Positions 35,596-47,116 of a DNA stretch of 64,000 nt are shown in pieces; position 1 is the stretch's first letter; every line of letters starts with the position of its first letter. The stretch is from Tethya wilhelma. Lineage: Eukaryota; Porifera; Demospongiae; Tethyida; Tethyidae. The position numbers and the translations under genes are program-made. The notes under the pieces are model-generated. The model was given only the letters and a program-made list of their open reading frames with translations. It searched no databases and was not told where the DNA came from. Where the stretch lies: positions 2,046,141-2,110,140 of the forward strand of contig CAXIPT010000008.1 in NCBI GenBank assembly GCA_964030475.1, read 5' to 3'.

Positions 35596-36052
35596 TGCAT
35601 CAACCATCATGGGCCAACAAACTCTGGGCAATTACATGTTTAGTCGTCATCTACAATAAATATAATTATACAGCCATATAGGAGGAATAAACTATAATAC
35701 CATGCATGTACAGGCAAAATATGCAGGGCATTCATTCTAACAAAATGAACATAATGGGATGTTACATATTTTATTTATACTAAGTGTTTGAATGCATGCA
35801 CATGCATATCGTGAGATTAATTGAATTGCTAGCTTGTTGCATAAGCTCTAACAATGCATTGTCCTCACTCATCAAGGCTTCTAATACATCAATTGTTTGG
35901 GCCATCTGTATCTGTAAATATAATATGCATGCACAGGAGGTATAGAGCAATTCACCATATAAAATGAAGAGCTTCCATAATTGCCGAGCGTCTTAGCGCG
36001 AGGGATCTAATGGTCTTATTTTGTGTTGTATGTCAGTCACGCTTTAGGAATT

Positions 36053-36640
36053 CCCAGTACGGTAGTACTAGGTACATAAGAATGGCACAGATGGCCCATT
36101 ATCGCAATACCAATATTCACACTAATAACTGTGCAAAAAAATGAGCTCTTGGCACTATAAGGCTTCCAAAGCTACTTTTTAGCTCATTCTCTTTCTAATG
36201 AGCCTAAAAACATGGCCTAAAACCATCGCAAAAGTATTTAACTAAAATATGCCAAACCTCCAATTTTCTCCATCTTCTTATTATTCTTCTATGTTGGCAA
36301 GACTTTTCTCTAAGACTGCTCACTTTCAGAAGCTGATTTTTGAAAAAATTTAGTTGGTTTCTTTGTCTTTACGTGATTTGAAATCCAAACGTTGGTTGCC
36401 TGCTTTACCTGAACATTTCTGGTTGTACTGAAATCTTTCAGTCTTCAGTATTTAGGAGATGAATAGACTACTTCAGGTTTGTTATGTAGTTGTTATTATA
36501 AGAAGATGAGCAAAACAAGTAAACTTTATTAGATACAGCTTCAGACTCCTGAGATGCTTCACTGATAGCATAGAAGCTATAATATCCATGCTGATAGTGT
36601 ACTTGTAACTAACATATCCATACAAACTCAAATGTGATTC
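36053..36640 (+). mobile_element. AGTACGG-family element, nearly full copy
   Basis: It begins CCCAGTACGGTAGTACTAGG, has the CATAAGAATGGCACAGATGG stretch, and continues through GAACATTTCTGGTTGTACTG to CTCCTGAGATGCTTCACTGA. This copy shows the right part that is missing at 28889-29459. It is followed at 36689 by a partial AGGAATGGC foldback. Confidence 0.6.
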
Positions 36641-36790
36641 ATACAATAAGGAAAAAATGAAAATAAAACAAGTAAACAATGTATTAAGACATAGGAATGG
36701 CAAATCGTAAAAAGAACACAAATAAGATATAATGGCTGTTTGAGTGTGTAAAGAATTATTCCTATGGGCAACATGAGGGACTCAAACATG

Positions 36791-37615
36791 GAAAGAGAGT
36801 ACAGTGGACTCTGTCACCATTGGGACAAGGTGAAGTGGCTGGAATAGTGAGGTGGCTGCATTTCAGGGTAAAGCAATTTGACCTCAATAAAAGGTTGCAG
36901 CTAACTTCTATTATGTAATATACACAATTATACACAGTTTCCACATGATAAAAGCAATGTTCTGAGTTACATACCAATGTAAACTATGAGAAATGATATT
37001 GATCACTTATTATTAAAACGTTCAGTCAACAATAATTGACGTGAGCTGCACTCACAACTTAGATAAGTAATATTATCTGCAAAGGCCATCACTTGAGTAG
37101 CCTGAGAAGTATGTCCCTTGCTCTCAAAAAAAGCACGCACATCTTCAAGAGCACCCAATGCTTCTCTGTAACTTCTAATCTTCAAAGGCGGTGGAGACAA
37201 CTCATCAATATCACCATCCTCAACATCACTGTCATCATTAGTACCCTGCCTGCTCTGGAGTTTCCTCCAGGTCAGCAAAAAAAATCATATGGGTTGTCCA
37301 TATCAAAACAGGTAGGCAGATCGTCTTCACACAGGTAAGTGTCCAATGAGCAGTGATCATCTTGAATAGGTGCCATTAGATCTAGTAGATCACTATCCAC
37401 CTCTTCATCTTGTAACTGAGGATCGAGATCTCGAAAAGGGTCTTCTTCAAGGACTCTTTGTTGAACAACGTGGAAACCTTTATCCAGAATGCCAGCCTTT
37501 CTAAAACATTTCTAGCATCAACAGACTTCCAAGCCTCTGCCACCCATCGGATTGCTTGGAGTATTGTTAACACCTTCAGTAGCAGTAGAACATGTGTCAA
37601 TTTTTGTAAGAACAT
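36791..37615 (-). pseudogene. pogo/Tigger-like transposase, C-terminal remnant, with terminal repeat
   Basis: On the minus strand the fragments ILQAIRWVAEAWKSVDARNV, LDKGFHVVQQRVLEEDPF, CFDMDNPYDFFADLEETP, DDSDVEDGDIDEL and SYREALGALEDVRAFFESKG follow in order across one or two frame breaks. AIRWV.EAW and the SYREAL.ALE..R.F tail are typical of pogo/Tigger (Tc1-mariner superfamily) transposases. At 36792 CAGTGGACTCTGT next to TA looks like the element's terminal repeat. The DDE core is not seen. Confidence 0.7.
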
Positions 37616-37696
37616 ACCTTATGATTAGCTTTCGATAATAGGTCTTAAAATTCTTAAGCATATATAAACTGTAAAAAACTGTAGCATTTATAATTA

Positions 37697-37972
37697 TCAT
37701 TGATGTTTTGCTAAAAAATGCTGTAGCTAGGAAGTATTTTTGAGGTGGACAGAGATAACGCAGAAGTTAAAGTCAATTTCTTGCATCCAAATGGCCCATC
37801 TCAATCTTTCAGATATCCTCCAAGATTGAATGTTTTATCACTACCATGAGTAGACATTTTAACTAAAGTCCAAGCTCGTACCACTACAGGAAGGACTTTC
37901 TCAATAACATAGAAAGACAGTAGAGATGCAACTGCCAAGCTACAGCATTTTTAGCAAAACATCAATGATACT
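37697..37972. mobile_element. 276-bp foldback inserted next to the Tigger remnant
   Basis: The end TATCATTGATGTTTTGCTAA pairs with TTAGCAAAACATCAATGATA, followed by GCTGTAGC / GCTACAGC. It has no recognised coding sequence. Confidence 0.7.
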
Positions 37973-38167
37973 GCTAATTTTTAAACTCCTTAATTGATTG
38001 TTTTATAATAATAATTCTTCTCTTAAAAATAATTATAATTAATTTTACATGGCTTTGTGGTAAAAGTTGCAGTACATGCATGCTGCTGGTGGTATTTTGA
38101 GCCTGTTAGAATACTCTTAAAATAGAATAACCATAACTGGAATTTGATTGAAGTAAATTTACCTTGT

Positions 38168-38255
38168 ATCTTACCTGCACAAATATTAATATCTGCTGAT
38201 CCCATTGCCGTCCCAGAACAAAACTCGTGGGATACAAAGCCAACTAGCCAAGTAA
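38168..38255 (-). other. Exon-like segment, unproven
   Basis: Between a possible acceptor (tactgagcag) and donor (gtaagat), the minus strand reads ITWLVGFVSHEFCSGTAMGS. I do not recognise it and it may be chance. Confidence 0.25.
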
Positions 38256-38924
38256 TCTGCTCAGTAAAATTTAAGAAAATCAAANGACTAGGTTTTTATA
38301 GTGACCAACATTTTGTATTGTGTCCATATGGGACAGCCGGCCCATTCCTACTATACGTACTACCATACGTATGATATAGTAATTCTTCGTCAACTGTGAG
38401 ATTTTAGCCATTTTTCTTTCTAACTTTATTACCCTGAAAATGTTGTGTACTGTAAAGCTAGAAACTTTAATGAGGATTTTATTTTGCCAAAATCGTCAGA
38501 CTTTTCCAAATTGCCAAAATTAAATCTGCTAAAACTATTGCCTGAATATGAATATTCAAATGTTCACTAGTGCAATCCCCGATAGAAGGGTTTAAAAAGA
38601 CAGTTTCTCCACAATCCTTCACGAAAAAATTAAGCTTGCAGGTGCAGGGGTACTTAGGCTACTGTATAAGAGGGTTTTTTTGGAGAATAATTTTTTTTGC
38701 TGGCCATGAAAATTTCAGTTATTCCTGGAATACATTTTGTGGTCATGTATATGGATCCTAAGTGCCACAAATTCAATAATCTAATAATACCATAGCTTAT
38801 TGTTGCATTGGTTCAATCTAATCAGTTGGCTAAGCAGTAGAGTAAACAATAACAAATCAGGCTGGACTGCCGGCCAAGAGTTGGGCATAAAAAATTATTC
38901 CAATGTTTTACCGCATTGCCCATT

Positions 38925-39595
38925 CCTACACTACTTATTTTTAAATAATTTTTACTACTTGTTCATTCACTTTTTTCAACACTATAGTGTTGACAGACTA
39001 TCAGAGACTGGTTAGTCCCTACTAAAAGCTTGAACAGCAGCTACAATGTATTTCATTATGCATGAGGAGGCTAATGCGCATGCGCATAATGCCACTTGGA
39101 TAGATAATGAATGACATTTGAACTCTACATACAAAGATGACTGCATTGTAGTACATGAATTTATACACTAAAGTTTTAAAGCTTACTAGTTTTTGTTTAG
39201 GCCTATTTGAGATTGAAACGAGTATCAAGGAATGTAGTACCCATGAAAAGAAATTACTTTGTGCTGTCAAAGTTGGCTCAACACATTCTGGTTCTCTGGA
39301 AATTGTTTTCAAGTAAGTCAGTTTATAATAGGAAGGAAGTACGTACGTACGTACATTAGAGAACAAAAATGGCACTATGTTGGCTTCCCAATAGCGCTCA
39401 CTACGAGTGCTGAGAAAAGTTTTTGTGAGTTTTAGGCCTTGCGTGCAATTGGAAATCTGTCAGTAAGTGCCTCTGGGCAACTTTGAAGGTTTAATTTTGT
39501 TTGGCTAGATTTTTATAGTGGCCAACATTTTGTATGGTGTCTTTGGGACAGTCGGCCCATTCCTACTATACATACTACCGTACGTATGATATGAG
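38925..39595 (+). mobile_element. Repeat with TAGGAATGGGC at both ends, carrying an exon-like segment
   Basis: The left side holds TGCCCATTCCTACACTAC and the right side CGGCCCATTCCTACTATA. Related sequence lies at 52645-53013 (reverse), 54150-54430 (reverse) and in part at 38286-38375. It contains the exon-like segment 39201-39312. Confidence 0.5.
39201..39312 (+). other. 112-nt exon-like open segment inside a repeat
   Basis: After acceptor tttgtttag the frame LFEIETSIKECSTHEKKLLC and AVKVGSTHSGSLEIVF is open up to donor gtaagt. The copy at 52902-53013 (minus) keeps the same length, splice sites and open frame with several amino-acid changes. It cannot be an alternative CFAP47 exon without a frameshift. 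It may be a captured gene fragment. Confidence 0.45.
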
Positions 39596-39738
39596 AGTTA
39601 TTTTAGAACTTTGTCAAGTGTTAGTATTGATTGTGACCACACACACACATCACACACACAATAGCTTATATGTAGGTTACCAGCCTTGATTTGTTTGGAA
39701 ATTGTGGTATATAATTATTGTTTGATAATTATTTGCAG

Positions 39739-39938
39739 GTTTGTAACAAGTCCAATGTCCTTCCAATAAAGTTTGCTTGTCGAGAGCTTGCTCACTACAA
39801 GTGTTCTCCCAAAAGTGGCGAAATCTTCCCAGGAGAAGCACTGAATATGAGTGTTGCTTTTCAACCTAGACAGATGGGAGCACTGAACAGTAAATTGTTC
39901 GTTGATGTTCTTTCAACAGGGTCAAAGGCAGCAACAAG
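39739..39938 (+). CDS. CFAP47: CFAP47 exon 8, displaced and inverted (residues 401-467)
   Basis: The exon reads VCNKSNVLPIKFACRELAHY..SPKSGEIFPGEALNM..FQPRQMG, the family segment that follows exon 7. It starts in phase 0 after atttgcag and ends in phase 2 before gtattt, exactly what exons 7 and 9 need. Its location, 29 kb away on the other strand, is explained by a misplaced assembly block (35241-43283). No second copy is present in the window. Confidence 0.88.
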
Positions 39939-40374
39939 GTATTTATTTTTGTGTTTAAATATCCTAGGCTGCTAGTACAAATTGTTACAGTATTGTTACA
40001 GCTTTTTGCTAATTGAAAATGATAATCTGGCTTGTATAGTTAATTCTCTCAGCAAGCAAGATGTATCTTTTAGACAATTTTGCTGTTCCATCATACATAG
40101 CTTTGGAGCTGAGTGACAGGTTTATACATAAGCAATTAGCCATCCACTACTAGCAAAAAACACTTAAAATAATTAGCAAATTGATACTGTCATACCTCCA
40201 AAAGCTAGATACCACCCTAATTGGAGTCCTGTAGTTTGAGAATATGTGTGTTTTAACTTTCAGACCCTTTTTACGTGTAGATGGATCACCCAAATGCACT
40301 TTCTTAAGTTCAAGTAAACGGAACTCTTGTGATGATTTTTTTGGTGAAATTGGCAAATTTCTCCATTATTTGTG

Positions 40375-40936
40375 TATATATGTTCCACGCATTTTGAGAA
40401 TTTGCGCAATTTGCAAATTGCGCAGCGCATTTTGGAATTTTTTAATTTGCAAACTGCGCACAAAATTGCGCAATTTGCAAAATGCGTGCGCATTTTGACG
40501 ATTTCCAAAATGCGTTGCGCAATTTGCAAATTGCACAAATCGTTAAAACGTGCGGAACATCAGTGGCGGATCCAGAGGGGGGTCCGTGGGGTCCGTGGAC
40601 CCTCCCTTTCAGCTGAGACCTCGCATCATAATTAACTGTTGGAATGAGAAAGGTGCTTGCTGGAACCCCCTTTCAACTTCAAAATAACAAAAACAACTTA
40701 AAATCTCATTGAAAACCAGTCTTTTGTGAAAGATAATATAGTTTCTGTCTCTTTCTCGCTGTTTTTCGCCATTCAGGCCTTATTCTGGTAAAATTTTAGC
40801 TGCACGCACGCTAAAGGGGTGGGGGGTATACAACCGGAAGTGGGCGTGGCCAAACAGAAATTTTACGCGCGCTTCGCGCGCATTCATTTGAACCCCCCCT
40901 TTTCAAAATCCTAGATCCGCCACTGAACATATATAA
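40375..40936. mobile_element. Foldback with ATGTTCCACGCATTTT ends, interrupted
   Basis: The left part has ATGTTCCACGCATTTTGAGA and palindromic TGCGCAATTTGCAAATTGCG units; the right end is GTGCGGAACATATA. The element at 40561-40925 is inserted in its right end. Other copies: 47225-47330, 50035-50172 and 52490-52645. Confidence 0.65.
40561..40925. mobile_element. Nested foldback CAGTGGCGGATC..GATCCGCCACTG
   Basis: The termini are perfect 12-bp inverted repeats, CAGTGGCGGATC against GATCCGCCACTG, flanked by AACAT on both sides (40556-40560 and 40926-40930), a likely target duplication. The superfamily is uncertain; such CAGTGGCGG foldbacks occur widely in animals. Confidence 0.8.
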
Positions 40937-41951
40937 TAATGTATGTGGAAAATAGCAATGTGTACCAGTGTGGAATTACAATTGGTTTTCCCACATACAT
41001 TCCAGTTCCAAATTTAAAGTTTTCCAATATGTAAAGGTACCTTTTCTGAATACTACATGGCAGTTATTTTGGCAAGAATTAAATTTGGCAAAAGGGAGCT
41101 CATTGACAAACTATTTTAACCATAGATAATATAGACTACGTGACCGGGATTGGAAACGCCCATTCACTCCAATGTAATTTTTACGGACAGCGCGGGTTTC
41201 AATTTTTGACAGCTGCCATAAAATTCGCGAGTTCTTTTGACGTGCAAGTCAGCACTGAAAAGAGGCGAAGAGAAGCTGGAGAGGCAATAGTTTTGTTACA
41301 GTGGAGGTTCATTGGAACAGGTAAGAATATACTTACTTGGCACTGGAAAAACAAAGTGTAAATACCTACTTACGTATTCATTTTGGGCTAAATCATGCCG
41401 AGTTTTGTGATGAGTCTATGAACTCTCATTTTTTCTGTACCTCTAACTCTAAAAGTAAGCCAACAATAGTAGTGAATTATATCACACTAACTAGTGCGTT
41501 TGGTGCAATATGGAATGGGCTAATCTTGTGTGGCATAACACATAGGGCTATGTCAAAATTTTGTCATCAATTGGTAGGTGTAGTAGAGCTCCATGTATAT
41601 GCTTTTTCTGTACCCCTCAGAACTGTACTGTTCTCTGGCTATAGCTAATATTGATATTTTTAGGTGCATTAGTCTATGTTTCATGGAACAGGCACAATTT
41701 TTATTCATGGGAATGTATAGTTTTCAGCTGAATGGTGTGTTTACTACAAGTACTTAAATGACAAGTGATGTAATTATTACCCAGCAGCAAGATTGGGTAT
41801 TTGAACTTCTACAGTACTCTTAAACAGCATCATCACATTCTAATTTGATAGGATGGGATGTAAACTTCACCTATAACCATATTTCATAAGAAAAAGTACT
41901 ACAACCAGGATTAATCACAGTAAGACAAGATTGAAGTTCAGTTCTGACTCG

Positions 41952-42030
41952 ATAGGTGCCGGACTGTTCAGATGGCAGATGCACTGCACTCCTGATGTTC
42001 CATGTTCAGATCCCTGGCAGCAGCCACCAT
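41952..42030 (+). repeat. tRNA-like stretch with box B
   Basis: GGTGCCGGACTGTTCAGATG and TGTTCAGATCCCTGGCAGC resemble boxes A and B of a tRNA or tRNA-derived SINE, followed by CACCA. The fold is poor, so it is not called a tRNA gene. Confidence 0.3.
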
Positions 42031-42077
42031 AAACTTGTCAATTATGGAACATCTCTTTATCAGCATATCAATATTTA

Positions 42078-42141
42078 TGTGTGTGTGTGTGTGTGTGTGC
42101 GCGTGTGTGCGCGTGTGTGCGCGTGTGTGTATGTGTGTGTG
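42078..42141. repeat. (GT)n microsatellite
   Basis: GT repeats with GC interruptions over about 64 bp. Confidence 0.95.
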
Positions 42142-42330
42142 ATAATAATTTTAGTTTAATAAAGCAGCCATTTCATTACTATAGACAGTATAATGATTTG
42201 TAGAATAAATATGCAAAAAATCTTACCTTAAAAGTCTCCTTTTAAACTTGCAGCATGCCATTTCAAAAGCATAAGAGCTCTGATAAGACTCAAAGGATCC
42301 AGGAGCAGCCATTCCTCCTGTATCACGTGA

Positions 42331-43283
42331 CATTTTGCAATTTTCCCGCGCATGCGTTATGAAACCAGAGTTGTCCGCAAAATCCTGGGCGTTTCCAATC
42401 CCGGTCACGTAGTCTATATTATCTATGTTTTAACAAATTAAATTTTGGGGAATGAAAGATTAAAGTGTGTTACATCGTACGACGATCCGAAATTAGTAGC
42501 TGCACCTTCTTTTTTTTTTAAATTAATTTTAGTAAATAGATTGGACAGAGCTTTTCAGGTGTTGATGCTAAGAAAAAATCAAGCTAACGGTGCTGAGAGT
42601 CTTTTGCATTAATTAATAGTGAAGCTTTTGCCAGTGTTAAAAACTATTGGACGGTCTAATTACAATATCGCTGCGCATCTAAGCTTTGTTTCTAGCCAGG
42701 CAACTAACTTTCAAAATTGATACTGTAGCTTTATACCCTAAGTACCCCTGCACCTACACAGCAAGTTTTCAAGGTTATTTCATGAAGGGCTGTGGAGAAA
42801 ACGTCGCTGTAAACCCTTCTATTGTGATTGTGCTAGTGGGTATTCAAATATTTTTGTTCTAGTGTTAATTTTTTGCCTGATTTAATTTTGGTGATTTGCC
42901 AATTTTGCCAAAATCATAGATACAGTAGACTACGTGCACGGGATTGGATTCTTCCCGTTCCCACCATCCATCTCTGTTATGCGAACAGGGGGTACCCGGG
43001 CTCGATAATTAATTGTAGCTGCCGCATGGTACTGTACTACTTTCACAGCAAGCAGGCTTAGCAGCAAGCTAGAAAATGGCAGTGAACATGCCCAACGTTT
43101 TGTTCGCTACTGCAAAACCTAGCCAGTTATTACGGCCCATTCCATGTAGGAATTGTTGAAGAAGTACATGGTTCTATTCTTTGTTCAACCCTTAGGGTTT
43201 AAGAAAATTACAGGTCCGACTGTTTCTAAGACCAAGAAGTTGGCCACTCTATCCGTTTACTTGTAAGACTGTGGCTCTAAGGT
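42331..43283. repeat. 953-bp contig-end overlap, copy 2
   Basis: This is the partner of 9477-10429. Coordinates pair with a constant sum of 52760. Beyond it toward lower coordinates the sequence reads on without a gap (CACGTGATACAGG), so the piece 38286-43283, reversed, extends the piece ending at 10429. Confidence 0.88.
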
Positions 43284-43284
43284 N

Positions 43285-45547
43285 TGGGTACATAGGAATA
43301 GCACGGATGGCCCATTAGCACAATACAAATATTCATGGAAATAACTCTACAAAAACTGAGCGCTTGGCACTAAAAGGCTTCTTAAGCTATTAATTAGCTC
43401 ATTCTCTTTCTAATGAGCCCAAAAACATGGCCTAAACCATCGCTATTTACATGTACCAAACTATAATATGCCAAACCTCCAGTTTTCTCCGTCTTCTTCT
43501 TCTTCTTCTTCTTCTTCTTCTGTTATGTCACAGCTTTTCTTGAAGACTGTACACTTATAGAAGGTAATTCTTGAACAAATAAACTTGGTGTGTTGGTCTT
43601 CATTCGCTTTTCGCATCGGTTTTCTGTGTCACTCGTCGAGTGGCTCAATACAAGACAATAAGCGTCTTCTCTGTATGGCAACCATCATTTGTAAACTCAT
43701 GAATTATTCATAAGCTAGCTAGCCTAGCGACCCTTTCCATATTCAAGTGTGCGTTATTTGGAATGTATTGTGAGATGCCAATCCCAAGCAGTGCTCCAAG
43801 CTCTGTCCTATTATCTCGTTCTCTGTGTTCAGTTCTTCAGTAGGGAGGTCATCTATAGCAAACGGGACACGCAAATATTTGACATATATCACTCAGCTTG
43901 AGAGTTTCAGCTATCTGAAATGCATGACTTTAGTAGAGCCCAGCTCAAAGCAACTTGAGGCTGTTGCAGGCTTTACTTAACCTAAATAATATTGTCTCGG
44001 ACGACATAGTGTGACACAAAGGGTACATATGAATATTATTATAAACAATTCAGTATTCGAAAAAAGTAGAGCAAACAAGTATAAAAAAGATTAGAAATGT
44101 AATACAAACATAGGAATGGCCAAATCATAAAAAAGTGGGCAAACAAGAAAGGAATGGTTGTCAGATTGAGCGAGTTCATTCCTGTGTCTACAATGTCATT
44201 GAACTAGGGATATGAACATGTGTAACACAGTGAAATGAACTCCTCGCTCATTCTGACAGCCATTCCTTTCTTGTTTGCCCACTTTTTTATGATTTGCCAT
44301 TCCTATGTTTGTACAAGTAAAAAAAAAACATTGCAAATGTAAAGAAACACAGGAATGGCTAAATCGTAAAAAGAATGCAAACCAGCTACATAGAATGGCT
44401 ATAGAGTGTGTGCAGAATTCTTCCTGTATGGGCTGCATTTAACAATCTCCTTATGGAGTCTCTCATTTTGCCCACAGGAAGAATTCTTTACACACTCTAT
44501 AGCCATTCCATCTTGTTTGCGTTCTTTTATGATTTAGCCATTCCTATGTTTCATTACATTTCCAATGTTTTTTACTTGTTTGTTCTCATTTTCCCATAAT
44601 TTTACAAATCACATTTGAGTTGGTGTGTGTAGCTAGTAGTCTGGCAAGCTAGACTACTGTGTCAGCGGGCTGCTAAGTTGTGTAGCCTGCTTGATACTGA
44701 AGTGAAACACACATTTCAGTCATTTGGAGGCAGGAGCTGTATCATAAGATTTACTTGCCGTTCTATGTGTTATGATTACCAAAGTCATGATTCCATCTCT
44801 TAAGAAGAGCAACCAGGTATCACAGAATAGTTCCAGGGAACTTGCATTTAGTTCCAAATAATGCACACTTTTGTGTGTGGAAAGGATCGTCAATTCCAAT
44901 TTTCTAGAAGCTAATGAACTATGTTGAGTGTAGAAATTATTGGCGGCCATATGGAGGAGGCGCTTTTCACCCTGTATCTAGCTACTCAATGAGAGGAGCT
45001 AAACACCGATGGGAAAAGCGACTGACCCGGAAGAAACCAGGTTCGTTCGTTCGAGAATCAGCGTCTAAAAGTGAATAGTCTCTGAGAAAAGTTGAGCCAA
45101 GATAGAAGAAGAATAAGAAGATGGAGAAAATTGGAGGTTTGGCATGTTTGTGTTTATTACTTTAGCGATGGTTTTAGGCCATGTTTTTGGGCTCATTAGA
45201 AAGAGAAAGAGCTAAATAGTAGCTTTAAAAGCCTTTCAGTCCTAAGTGCTCAAGTTTGCAGAGTTATTCGCGTGAATATTTGTATTGCGCTAATGGGCCA
45301 TCTGTGCCATTCCTGTGTACCCAGTACTACCGTACTGGGAATTATGTTTCTAATGTTTTTATATGCTTGTGAGACAAGGAATGGCCAAATAATAAAAAGA
45401 AAGCAACAAGATGGAATGGCTGTTTGAGTGTGTGCAGAATCATTCCTGTGTGGGCTGCATGTAGTAATCTCTTTCCATGTTGAGTCCCTCATGTTGCCCA
45501 TAGGAATAATTCTTTACACACTCAAACAGCCATTCCATCTTGTTTGC
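43285..45547. repeat. 2263-bp contig-end overlap, copy 2
   Basis: This copy begins exactly after the N at 43284 and matches 32977-35239. The downstream sequence from 45548 is therefore the natural continuation of the piece ending at 35239, which removes block 35241-43283 from this place. Confidence 0.9.
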
Positions 45548-45690
45548 TTTCTTTTTACGATTTGGCCATTCCTATGTCTCATTAGAGTTCCAGTATTTTT
45601 TTACTTGTTTGTTTTCTTTTTTTCATAATTGTATTAATCACATTTGAGCTCGAGTTTGTGTGTATATATACGGTTAGTTACTAGTACACT

Positions 45691-45880
45691 ATATTCCGTA
45701 AATCGTGAAAATTTCGTAGTCGCTAAATTTTCGTAGTCACTGCAGACTACGAAAATTAAACGCACAAAAAACAAACTAGTGGGTGGGGCTGCATAATGTG
45801 GCGATGCTGCGAAAATTATTCAACACGAAAATTTAACGTACGAAAATTTTTTAACACGAAAATTTCGCGATTTATGGTAT
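45691..45880. mobile_element. Foldback of the GTAAATCGTGAAAATT type
   Basis: The ends ATTCCGTAAATCGTGAAAAT and ATTTCGCGATTTATGGTAT pair, with several CGAAAATT units inside in both orientations. It is related to 23601-23774. Confidence 0.7.
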
Positions 45881-46740
45881 CAGCATGAATAACTTGTATA
45901 GTCTACCGGTATGCTATCAGTAAAGTGAAGCATCTCAGCACTGGAGGCTGGAGCTGTATCTAACAAAATTTGTTCGTAGCTTTACTCATCTTCTTAATAA
46001 TAATTGTAAGTGTAACAAAGTAGTCTATTCACCTCCTAAATATTGAAGACTGAAAGATTACAGAGAGCTCAGCACAACCAGAAATCTTCAGGTAAAGCAG
46101 GCAGGCAGCAAATATTCGGATCCCAAATAAAGCACACTTATATCTGGAAAAGGGTTGTCAATTTGAAATGTTCCAGTAGCTAATGAATTTTGCCTGAGCG
46201 TAGAAGGCGGTTTTTGCCTTGTATCTAGCCACCCAACGAGAGACACGGAAAACCGATGCCAAAAGCACGTGAAGGCAAAGATACCAAGTTTATTCGTTCA
46301 AGAATCGGCTTCTGAAAGTGAACAGAAAAGTTGAGCCATGATAGGTTACACTCTACAATGTCATTGAGCTCAATAGGGGTATAGACATAGGTGGCACAGT
46401 GAAATATACTCCTTGACTCAATCTGGCAACCATTTCTATCTTGTTTATTCACTTTTTTTTTATTTGGCCATTCCTATGTTTGCATCACATTTCTAATGTT
46501 TTTTGTACTTGTACAAGTTAGAAAGCTCTTATGTGTGCTCTCTACCTCACATTGTGCACATGTATGTTTCAACTGAATGACACTGATGGATCTAGTGATT
46601 CTGTCTTGTTTGGCATAGTCATACCCGACAATATTCCAAGAACTGCATGTGGTTGCCCCACAATACCCTTCTGCTGGGAACGATTAGTTAGCCTACCCAG
46701 GACAGTCAGGTAGGAAATAGCCTGACATGCATGCATGCAG

Positions 46741-47116
46741 CCAGAGGAGGGAATACACGCTTGACCTTTTGGTAATGAGGTCGCTCATTAGAAATTGCAG
46801 ATTGGCATACAGGAAGATTTTTGAGAACTGTAAGCATGATATTCAAACTAAGCACCCTTGATTTAGTTAGAGCTAGGTCACTCTGTTTTTTTCCATTTGG
46901 GCTCTCAGCAACATGCCAAAAAATTAATTAACATTCTATTAGCATTCCATAGTCCCGTAGCAGGAAAACAAACATGAGAGAGACGTCCTACCTAAATCAA
47001 TAGTGATAAGTTTAGAAAAAGCTTCAGAATTCTCCAAAAACCATCACTTTTGGAGATGTAAAAAAATAATCAGTGACCTCATTAGGTAAAGGTCAAGTGT
47101 GTCCTCCCTCCTCTGG
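46741..47116. mobile_element. 376-bp MITE with CCAGAGGAGGGA ends and CATGCAG duplication
   Basis: The termini CCAGAGGAGGGA and TCCCTCCTCTGG pair (inner TTGACCTTTT / AAAGGTCAAG), flanked by CATGCAG at 46734-46740 and 47117-47123. It interrupts the left arm of 46507-51325. Confidence 0.8.

Larger units (their letters stand above)
41121..42427. mobile_element. 1.3-kb element with CATAGATAATATAGACTACG ends
   Basis: About 42 bp at each end match in inverted orientation (continuing GTGACCGGGATTGGAAACGC). The interior holds a GT microsatellite and a tRNA-like stretch near 41960, with no transposase. The right end lies in the overlap copied at 10335-10425. Confidence 0.65.
35241..43283. other. Probably misplaced and inverted assembly block
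   Basis: The block contains CFAP47 exon 8 in the wrong orientation, ends in the overlap with 9477-10429, and sits inside the 32977-35239/43285-45547 join. Reversing it and placing it at the N at 10430 restores CFAP47 in frame. The sub-piece 35241-38284 is placed there only because it adjoins 38286-43283 across one N. Confidence 0.8.

Noticed and set aside
39201..39312. Alternative CFAP47 exon between exons 7 and 8
   Set aside because: Its phases (1 in, 2 out; 112 nt) do not fit exon 7 or 8, and the same segment occurs in a repeat at 52902-53013.
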